Translations under genes and position numbers: made by a program | Source: Chitinophagales bacterium | GTDB taxonomy: Bacteria > Bacteroidota > Bacteroidia > Chitinophagales > Saprospiraceae | Reading direction: 5' to 3' | Assembly (NCBI GenBank): GCA_013297745.1 | Contig: JAAFIM010000023.1 | Location: 1-52,235, forward strand | Length of the DNA stretch: 52,235 nt | Notes under the pieces: generated by a model | Told to the model about the DNA's origin: nothing | The model's database searches: none | What the model saw: only the letters and a program-made list of their open reading frames with translations | Shown here: positions 32,922 to 39,353 of the stretch, piece by piece | Layout of the letters: every line of letters begins with the position of its first letter | Position numbering within the stretch: the first letter of the stretch is position 1

Positions 32922-34034
32922 ATGACAACACAAAAAAAACCAATAGCATCATCCGCCGAATTAGAAGCGGAAATACTAAAAGAGCGCAATCACCTTAGCA
33001 CTGACCGTATGGATATGTCTATTAGTGAAATTACTTCTATGTATGAAAAAAGCGAAATTTTTATCTCTCCCGATTTTCAGCGTCTATTCCGTTGGGATAT
33101 TGAAAAACGTACGGAATTTATAGAGTCCTTGTTGCTTGGTATTCCTATTCCTCCTATTTTTGTAGCAGAAAATCAAGATACCGTTTGGGAGTTAGTGGAT
33201 GGATTACAACGGGTTTCTACCATTTTATCTTTTATGGGCTTGCTCAAAGACGATAAAGGCGAATTAGAAACCGTACACAACAATTGGGAAATGCAAGAAG
33301 GTAGCCGTTTAGATAAATTAAAGGGCTTTACTTATGAAACGCTTAGCCAAAAATTGCGTCTTACAATCAAAAGGGCAACTTGTAGAGTAGAAATTTTACG
33401 TTCCAATAGTAATTTTGAGATGAAGTTTGAACTCTTCAAACGGCTAAATACAGGTGGCGAACCCTTATCCGACCAAGAAGTGCGCAATGCCATTTACAGG
33501 GGAATATCTGCTGACTTTAATGTGTTCTTATCTCGATTGGCTGCTAATCCTACCGCCAAAAAACTTATTCAAATTTCTGAAAACAAGCGCAACAAATTAT
33601 ACCACGAAGAACAAGTTTTGCGCTTTTTTACCCTACTTCACCACGACCAAAACAAAGCAATCAAAGTAAATCTATCAGAACAAATGAGCAACTTTATGTT
33701 TAAAGTCGTTAAACAAGAAATTGCCTTTGACTATGCAGCCCAAGAAAAACTATTTAATAGTTTAATCAATGAGTTTTATGGTATTGACATCAACCTTTTT
33801 ATTGGTGGAGGCAACTTTTTTTCTACTAGCCTTTACGACGGGCTGATGGTTGGATTGGGCAAAAATTGGCATTTATACGAAAATATGGATTCTACCGAAA
33901 GAACACGTATTCTAAAAGAAAAAATTGATAAACTTACTGCTGATGATACCTTTAAAGCAAGCTATGGTTCTAGCGATAAAACCCGCGTAGTAGCTCGTAT
34001 CAAAATCGCTACTGATGTTTTTGCTAATATATAA
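32922..34034 (+). CDS. DUF262 (GmrS/ParB-like nuclease fold) domain protein
   Basis: This 370-residue protein has an N-terminal DUF262 domain. PDFQRLFRW (residues 50-58), LLLGIPIPPIFV (about 70-81) and the signature DGLQR (93-97) match the GmrSD/DndB-like, ParB/Srx-fold NTP-binding domain. After FKRLNTGGEPLSDQEVRNAI (about 168-187) comes a helical C-terminal region. There is no DUF1524 HNH domain, so this is the short DUF262 type. DUF262 proteins act in defence against modified phage DNA or in DNA-phosphorothioate systems; here the gene is followed 12 bp later by a HEPN RNase gene. It starts 9 bp after the RHH gene. Confidence 0.88.
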   Translation: MTTQKKPIASSAELEAEILKERNHLSTDRMDMSISEITSMYEKSEIFISPDFQRLFRWDIEKRTEFIESLLLGIPIPPIFVAENQDTVWELVDGLQRVSTILSFMGLLKDDKGELETVHNNWEMQEGSRLDKLKGFTYETLSQKLRLTIKRATCRVEILRSNSNFEMKFELFKRLNTGGEPLSDQEVRNAIYRGISADFNVFLSRLAANPTAKKLIQISENKRNKLYHEEQVLRFFTLLHHDQNKAIKVNLSEQMSNFMFKVVKQEIAFDYAAQEKLFNSLINEFYGIDINLFIGGGNFFSTSLYDGLMVGLGKNWHLYENMDSTERTRILKEKIDKLTADDTFKASYGSSDKTRVVARIKIATDVFANI

Positions 34035-34046
34035 TATCTTTCTATA

Positions 34047-34787
34047 ATGGCAAATTGGCTTAACGAAATACAAGATGATATATCTGACCGCAAAGAAACG
34101 CTTAGTGATTTGCAACGCATTATCAACCGCAGCACAGAGCACCCAAAAGAACAGGAACTAATCACTTTCTATTCCATTGCTACCATATACAGTATTTGGG
34201 AAAATTTCCTTAGGCGAACTTTGGAAGAATACGCAAAATATCTTAACTCTTTAGACCGCCCATTGTTTGATTTTTCAGAAAACATTATTATTTTTACCAT
34301 AGAACACAACTTCAGTCAATTCATTCAATACCCAAAAGAACCTAAAAAGAAAATTAAGTTTTTCAAAGAGCTAAAAAATACCCTCAATGATAGCTTAAAG
34401 CTACCCACTAACTTTAATATAGAAAAAAATTTAGATTTTATAACCCTCAACAATTACTTAGATACGTTTGAAATTGACAAGTTCCCAGAAATGATACCCA
34501 ATTTTGAACCTTATCAAAACGATGCGGAATGGAAAAAACTTATAAAAGAAGTTTCTCCCGCCAATGAAAGTTGGGTAGAAGCCAAAAAATTTCCTCTAAA
34601 GGATGAGTTAAAAAAGTTTGTTAATGAATTACGCAACCAAGTGGCTCACGGCAACATACGGGGTATAATTATACAACAAAGTCATATCTACAGGTGTATT
34701 CGCCTTGTAGAATATCTATTTGAAGAAGTATATGAACGGGTCAAATTAGCCTCTGAAAATAAAACTTATTTAGCTACTACCTTATAA
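34047..34787 (+). CDS. HEPN-domain RNase-like protein (MAE_28990/MAE_18760 type)
   Basis: This 246-residue protein is helix-rich. It carries the HEPN catalytic motif RNQVAHG (Arg196 to His201, the RxxxxH that forms the RNase active site) near the end, preceded by a long N-terminal helical region beginning MANWLNEIQDDISDRKETLS. MAE_28990/MAE_18760-type HEPN proteins are often adjacent to DUF262 genes and are predicted toxins or abortive-infection effectors. It is the last gene of the operon, and a terminator follows immediately. Confidence 0.85.
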   Translation: MANWLNEIQDDISDRKETLSDLQRIINRSTEHPKEQELITFYSIATIYSIWENFLRRTLEEYAKYLNSLDRPLFDFSENIIIFTIEHNFSQFIQYPKEPKKKIKFFKELKNTLNDSLKLPTNFNIEKNLDFITLNNYLDTFEIDKFPEMIPNFEPYQNDAEWKKLIKEVSPANESWVEAKKFPLKDELKKFVNELRNQVAHGNIRGIIIQQSHIYRCIRLVEYLFEEVYERVKLASENKTYLATTL

Positions 34788-34788
34788 T

Positions 34789-34810
34789 GCCCCCTATGGG
34801 GCTTTTTTTT
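34789..34810 (+). terminator. Terminator of the six-gene operon
   Basis: The stem GCCCC/GGGGC with a CTAT loop is followed by T8, starting 2 bp after the HEPN stop codon. Confidence 0.9.
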
Positions 34811-35361
34811 TGCTAAATAATACCCATACCAAAAGCACAAATCACATTAATAACACCGCACAAGCAGCGCGTAACAATTATTAAATTATAAAAAAAATAG
34901 CGCATACACTTTACAAATTAAACAGATTTTTGCAGAATATAACACGTTATACAAATTAAAAAGTAAGTATGTAATAAAAATGTGCCGCGCGAAGCGCGTA
35001 ACTACACCAATCCGTTGAGTTTTTATACTGTCTGAAGTGAGACGAAGCGCAGCTTTAGCAAGCGGAGCGAACAAGTTTATAAAAACAAGGCGTTTTTGGT
35101 ACTTTTTGCGCCTGCAAAAAGTACGAAGAAATAAAATTTTTAGGCGTAAGCCGTTAAAAAAATTTCAACACACTAATTTTTGTAAATGATATTTTTAATA
35201 ACTTATGCTACTATTATACAATTACTTTTAAAATTATGTATTATTTTTAAAAACAAGCGTAAATTCGCGCTTATCTGTTCAATCCGTAAAATCCGTGTGC
35301 CAATTTTTAACCCTAAACATAGCCATTTTAAAAACTTATCACCTCTCAATAACCGCAAAAT
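34811..35361. repeat. Gene-free repeat region with MITE-like ends
   Basis: No gene is visible in this 550-bp stretch. The left part contains AAAAGTAAGTATGTAATAA (about 34960-34978) and the right part CTACTATTATACA and a TTTTAAAATTATGTATTA run (about 35210-35247); both recur at the edges of repeat region A and are themselves imperfect inverted complements. The interior has GCGCGAAGCGCG palindromes and TTTTTAGGCGTAAGCCGTTA (about 35137-35156), which is shared with the 355-bp element at 25.06-25.41 kb. A promoter for the next gene may lie near 35340, but none is clear. Confidence 0.6.
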
Positions 35362-37494
35362 ATGATTTTTTATAAAAAAGACTATCAAAATATAGTTACG
35401 CTAACGCTCGATATGAAGTCCCGCAGCGTTAATATCATCAACCACGAAGTCGCCAACGCGCTCGTACCTGTTTTGGAACGGTTGGAAAAGGACAAAGCCG
35501 AACGACAACTTACGGGCGTTATCATCACTTCGGGCAAACGCTCTTTCTTAGCAGGGGGCGACTTGGATTATTTGCACAACTCCGACAACCCACAGGTTAT
35601 TTTTGACTATTCAATGACACTTAATCAAGTGTTTCGCCGTCTGGAATTATTGGATGTGCCTGTAGTCGCAGCTATCAACGGCTCAGCTTTGGGTAGTGGA
35701 TACGAACTTACATTAGCTTGTCATTATCGGATAGCGTTAGATAATTCTCATACCATTATCGGCCTGCCCGAAGTTAGTATTGGTATGATACCGGGCGGGG
35801 GCGGTATTGTTCGCCTAACTTGGTTATTGGGCGTAGCTGCTGCTTTTCAGATACTAAGCAAGGGCAAAACTTATCATTGTCAAGAAGCTTTGCGCAAAGG
35901 TTTGATTGATAAATTGGTATTTTCAGAACGCGAACTGTTTGAACAAGCGCGCGCTTTTATATTGTCTAAACCCCCACTAACCAAACCTTGGGACGCAGGC
36001 AATCCACCGCCTCCGTTGGCTAATCCCAAACACCCGCAAACTGCTCAACTAATTACCGAATTAAATGCTCAATTGCTAAAAAGAACATTAGATAACTATC
36101 CTGCTCCTCAAGCTGTACTCAATACGATATACGAATGTATGCAAGTAGAGTTTTATCAAGCGATGAGAATAGTATCTCGGCATTTCACTGCGCTTATACT
36201 TAGCTCTCAATGTCGCAATATGACCAAAGCATTTTGGTATGATTTGAATAAAATTAAGAATGGTTTAAGCCGCCCCAAAGGTTTTGGCAGATTTAGAGCG
36301 CGCAAAATAGGTATTATAGGCTCTGGTGCTATGGGTGCAGGGCTTGCTTATTTGGCTATAATGCAAAATATACAAGTAGTGTTAAAAGATATTTCTATTT
36401 CTATAGCAGAACAGGGCAAAATGTGGGTTAGAAACAACCTTAACACGTTGTTGGAAAAAGGAAAAATTAACAAGTTGCAGCTGGAAGAACTATTGGCGCG
36501 CATCACAACTACCGACTCGCATAAGTCTTTTGAAGACTGCGATTTAATTTTAGAGGCTGTTTTTGAAAACATAGAGCTAAAAACTCGCATTGTCCGCGAA
36601 ACCGAAATGCATATACATAAAGACGCGTTTATAGCCAGCAACTCCGCCACGTTATCTATATCAGAAATTGCCCAAAATGGTTTAACCCGTTCTGCCAACT
36701 TTATTGGTATGCACTTTTTTGCGCCCGTACTCAATACCAATTTGGTAGAAATTGTTATCGGAAAAGGCACAAGCGCAGAAACTACAGCCCGCGCTTTTGA
36801 TTTTGCTTTGCAGTTGAATAAAGTACCTATTGTAGCCAAAGATAAAATAGGCTTTTATACTTTGCGCGTATTCCGTACTTATTTGTTGGAAGGTTTAGCT
36901 TTGTTGCAAGATGGGCAAAAACCTGCACATATTAGAAACTGCTCTTTGCAAGCTGGTATGGAAGAAGGTCCTTTTGTGTTGGCTGACCAACTATCTTTAT
37001 CTTTTATTTTAGAATTGGAGCAAAAAACGGCTTTGCAACAGGGCAAAAATTATATAATTCACCCTGCAATGGCGGTGATTGAAAAGATGGTTTTAGAACT
37101 GAAACGACAAGGTAAGTATCAAAAAGGGGGTTTTTATGAATATAGTGATAACGATGAGCGTTCTTTTTGGTCTGGTTTGAGTGAATACTTTCCTGTTAAG
37201 TCTTTGCAGTTGGACAGTCAAACGGTAAAAGACCGCATAATTTTTGCCCAATGTATAGAGGCCGCGCGCTGTTTGGAGGAGAAAATTATAGAAAATGCTG
37301 CTGATGCTAATTTGGGGAGTATTTATGGTTGGGGATTTCCTGCTTTTGAGGGGGGCGTTTTGCAATATATTAATACGTATGGGCTAAAACCTTTTGTCAA
37401 TCGCGCACAAGAATTAGCGCAGCAATTTGGTCAGCGTTTTAATCCGCCCACTATTCTTATTGATATGGCAAATCAAGAATTAAATTTTATCTAA
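35362..37494 (+). CDS. Bifunctional enoyl-CoA hydratase / 3-hydroxyacyl-CoA dehydrogenase (FadB/FadJ-like)
   Basis: This is a 710-residue beta-oxidation enzyme. The N-terminal crotonase half (about 1-190) has SGKRSFLAGGDLDYL, then AINGSALGSGYELTLACHYR and GLPEVSIGMIPGGGG, with conserved oxyanion and catalytic regions. The C-terminal half is the 3-hydroxyacyl-CoA dehydrogenase: Rossmann motif IGIIGSGAMGAGLAY (about 315-329), the segment NFIGMHFFAPV (about 446-456) with the catalytic His, and two helical C-terminal domains (about 490-710). It converts trans-2-enoyl-CoA to 3-ketoacyl-CoA. No thiolase gene is adjacent, unlike the usual fadBA pair. Confidence 0.93.
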   Translation: MIFYKKDYQNIVTLTLDMKSRSVNIINHEVANALVPVLERLEKDKAERQLTGVIITSGKRSFLAGGDLDYLHNSDNPQVIFDYSMTLNQVFRRLELLDVPVVAAINGSALGSGYELTLACHYRIALDNSHTIIGLPEVSIGMIPGGGGIVRLTWLLGVAAAFQILSKGKTYHCQEALRKGLIDKLVFSERELFEQARAFILSKPPLTKPWDAGNPPPPLANPKHPQTAQLITELNAQLLKRTLDNYPAPQAVLNTIYECMQVEFYQAMRIVSRHFTALILSSQCRNMTKAFWYDLNKIKNGLSRPKGFGRFRARKIGIIGSGAMGAGLAYLAIMQNIQVVLKDISISIAEQGKMWVRNNLNTLLEKGKINKLQLEELLARITTTDSHKSFEDCDLILEAVFENIELKTRIVRETEMHIHKDAFIASNSATLSISEIAQNGLTRSANFIGMHFFAPVLNTNLVEIVIGKGTSAETTARAFDFALQLNKVPIVAKDKIGFYTLRVFRTYLLEGLALLQDGQKPAHIRNCSLQAGMEEGPFVLADQLSLSFILELEQKTALQQGKNYIIHPAMAVIEKMVLELKRQGKYQKGGFYEYSDNDERSFWSGLSEYFPVKSLQLDSQTVKDRIIFAQCIEAARCLEEKIIENAADANLGSIYGWGFPAFEGGVLQYINTYGLKPFVNRAQELAQQFGQRFNPPTILIDMANQELNFI

Positions 37495-37536
37495 TTTTTT
37501 GTAAAAACATTTGTATTTTTTGGCAAAGTGGGTACA

Positions 37537-37733
37537 TACGCAAGCGAATAAGCTATATTTGCAAATCAAAATGTATATGTACGCAAGCGAATAAGCTATA
37601 TTTGCAAATTAAAATGTATATGTACGCAAGCGAATAAGCTGTATTTGCAAAACGAAACGTATATGTACGCAAGCGAATAAGCTATATTTGCAAAGCAAAA
37701 CGTATATGTGCGCAAGCGAATAAGCTATTTTTT
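37537..37733. repeat. 43-bp tandem repeat, 4.6 copies, with promoter-like box
   Basis: Copies start at 37537, 37580, 37623, 37666 and 37709 (partial, to about 37733). The unit contains ACGCAAGCGAATAAGCTATA followed by TTTGCAAA and AAAATGTATATG, with one to four differences between copies. Each full copy carries TATATTTG (or GTATTTG in copy 3), which matches the TAnnTTTG -7 box of Bacteroidetes. No spacers of the CRISPR kind are present. Confidence 0.9.
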
Positions 37734-37850
37734 AAAAATTTTTTAATAGATTTTAAAAAAATATACACTTTTTTGAAAAAAATTTGAATTTATTTGTAAC
37801 TAAATATCAATTTTTGCGTTAGAAGTGGTGTATGTAATTTTTTAAAAAGA

Positions 37851-38050
37851 AATATTTAGTAAATTTTGATGCGAATAAAACAACGCAACAATAACACAAA
37901 GCGCACTGAATAGCGTGGGGTTTTACACCCCACGCACAAAATCAAATAAATAAACAATATATTCTATTGAAAACAATTGTCGTTTATTGCCGCGTGGGGT
38001 GTAAAACCCCACGCTATTGAGTTTGATTAGCGTTTTTTTTGCTAAACATT
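37851..38050. repeat. MITE-like element C (nested inverted repeats)
   Basis: The ends ATATTTAGTAAA (about 37852) and TTTGCTAAACATTT (about 38038-38052) are an imperfect inverted repeat that resembles the ends of element B. Inside, 27-bp perfect arms (37909-37935 and 37992-38018) each carry the palindrome GTGGGGTTTTACACCCCAC. The inner arms of B and C and their left flank (AACAATAACA) are alike, so B and C belong to one family. There is no gene in the gap 37495-38109 apart from the 43-bp array and this element. Confidence 0.75.
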
Positions 38051-38109
38051 TGTAAAATATACTTATTACCATTTTTTTATTTATTTAATCAATTTTAAAC
38101 AAACACACT

Positions 38110-38958
38110 ATGCGTAAAACCACCAAAGAAACGTTGGAAAACAACCTATCTAAAGCACAGGCTTATGTCAAAAAATTGCAAAAGCAATTGGAAGCAGCTT
38201 TAGAAAAAGAAACTGTAGCAGCTGATAAACTAACCGCGTTTGAGTTGAAAGCTACTGAAGAAGCAAACAAAGCAGCCGCTAACCCTAACAAGGTTAATAA
38301 AACGGCAGCTATTCCCTTTCGGCAGTTGGCGATAGCAGATTTGGGACAACGTGTCTCTCAAAATTGGGCGACTAAGTTTTCTGCGATGCAAATCCCCCAA
38401 GTTAATCAAAGCGATGTAATGACTAAAGCGGTCGGTATGGCTACTTTAATTCGGGAAAGCGAACAAAATGCAGCAAACAAAAAGACAAATACAGACGAAT
38501 TGACCGTTGTAAATAAACAAATCAATGAAGCTGTATCTCAATTAAAACGCAATTTAGCGGCTATCTACCCAGCTAATAGTTTGAGCGGTATTTATCAAAA
38601 TTACGGCTTGACAGCAAATACTCGCAAAACGCACGACTTGCCTTTAGATAATACGGCCAGAGTTGCCAATATAACCGTGTTGGTTAATAAACTGCAAGAG
38701 GTAGGCAACCCATTAGCCCAACTTCCCAACTTTAATCTCCGTCAATGGTTGCAATGGCAGCAAGAGCATAAACGTTTGTGGGAAGAAAGCAACTTTTTGA
38801 GGGAAGAAAAAAGCCGTTATGTGGCAGAAATTGAAGTATTAAACCAAACGTTGCGCAACGATTTGAAGATAATTTATGATTATATACCTTTTATACACAC
38901 AGCCCAACAGGTCAAAAGTATAAGAAGACAATTAGGATTTTTGAAAGAAAGCTTTTAA
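38110..38958 (+). CDS. Coiled-coil protein of unknown function
   Basis: This 282-residue cytosolic protein has a helical N-terminus rich in Lys, Glu, Leu and Ala (about residues 1-60: TLENNLSKAQAYVKKLQKQL). A middle region of about 100 residues with no clear motif follows. A C-terminal helical part contains WLQWQQEHKRLWEESNFLRE (about 215-234) and IHTAQQVKSIRRQLGFLKES. I recognise no family. It lies between two repeat elements, which suggests a lineage-specific gene. The ATG at 38110 follows a poly-A/T leader without a visible promoter box. Confidence 0.65.
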   Translation: MRKTTKETLENNLSKAQAYVKKLQKQLEAALEKETVAADKLTAFELKATEEANKAAANPNKVNKTAAIPFRQLAIADLGQRVSQNWATKFSAMQIPQVNQSDVMTKAVGMATLIRESEQNAANKKTNTDELTVVNKQINEAVSQLKRNLAAIYPANSLSGIYQNYGLTANTRKTHDLPLDNTARVANITVLVNKLQEVGNPLAQLPNFNLRQWLQWQQEHKRLWEESNFLREEKSRYVAEIEVLNQTLRNDLKIIYDYIPFIHTAQQVKSIRRQLGFLKESF

Positions 38959-38972
38959 GGGTATTGTTACTC

Positions 38973-39263
38973 CCCGTGTTGTAACACGGGGTTATTTCTG
39001 TTCAACCCCGTTGGGGTTGCAAAACGGTATAAGAAATGTTAATTATTTTGTGTGGGGTTAAAACCGCCACACAATTGATAAAATAGATTTATTTTTTTGC
39101 GTTGTGGGAGGTTAAAACCCCCATACAAATTGTATGTATTTGTTAGTAATTGCAACGTAAAATTATAACGTCAAATCAAAAATAGCGCAGGGCTTTAGCC
39201 CTATAGCGCATAAAATCCATTCATTTAATTGTGTAGTGGTTTCAACCCCACACAAAATAATTA
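38973..39263. repeat. Palindromic repeat cluster with an outer 20-bp inverted repeat
   Basis: A palindrome with CCCCGTGTTG/TAACACGGGG arms lies at 38973-38992, and a CAACCCCGTTGGGGTTG palindrome follows. An outer perfect inverted repeat (39040-39059 and 39244-39263, TAATTATTTTGTGTGGGG plus TT) encloses about 185 bp with shorter GGGTTAAAACC-type palindromes. No gene is visible between 38959 and 39353. Confidence 0.75.
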
Positions 39264-39303
39264 GAAAACGGTTGTGTAAAAATAATACCTTGTATAATTT
39301 GAA

Positions 39304-39346
39304 TAAAAAAAAGTCCTACTTCAGTGCGAAGTAGGACTTTTTTTTG
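39304..39346 (-). terminator. Terminator of the M1 aminopeptidase gene
   Basis: The perfect stem AAAGTCCTACTTC/GAAGTAGGACTTT has an A-run on the left and a T-run on the right. It lies 8 bases beyond the minus-strand stop at 39354. Confidence 0.9.
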
Positions 39347-39353
39347 CAAACGA

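Noticed and set aside
34811-35361. Possible structured non-coding RNA
   Set aside because: Several short palindromes are present, but there is no promoter, conserved fold or comparison to support an RNA gene; it is listed as repeat DNA instead.
37537-37733. Possible CRISPR array
   Set aside because: The 43-bp units are contiguous with no unique spacers and no cas gene is in the window.
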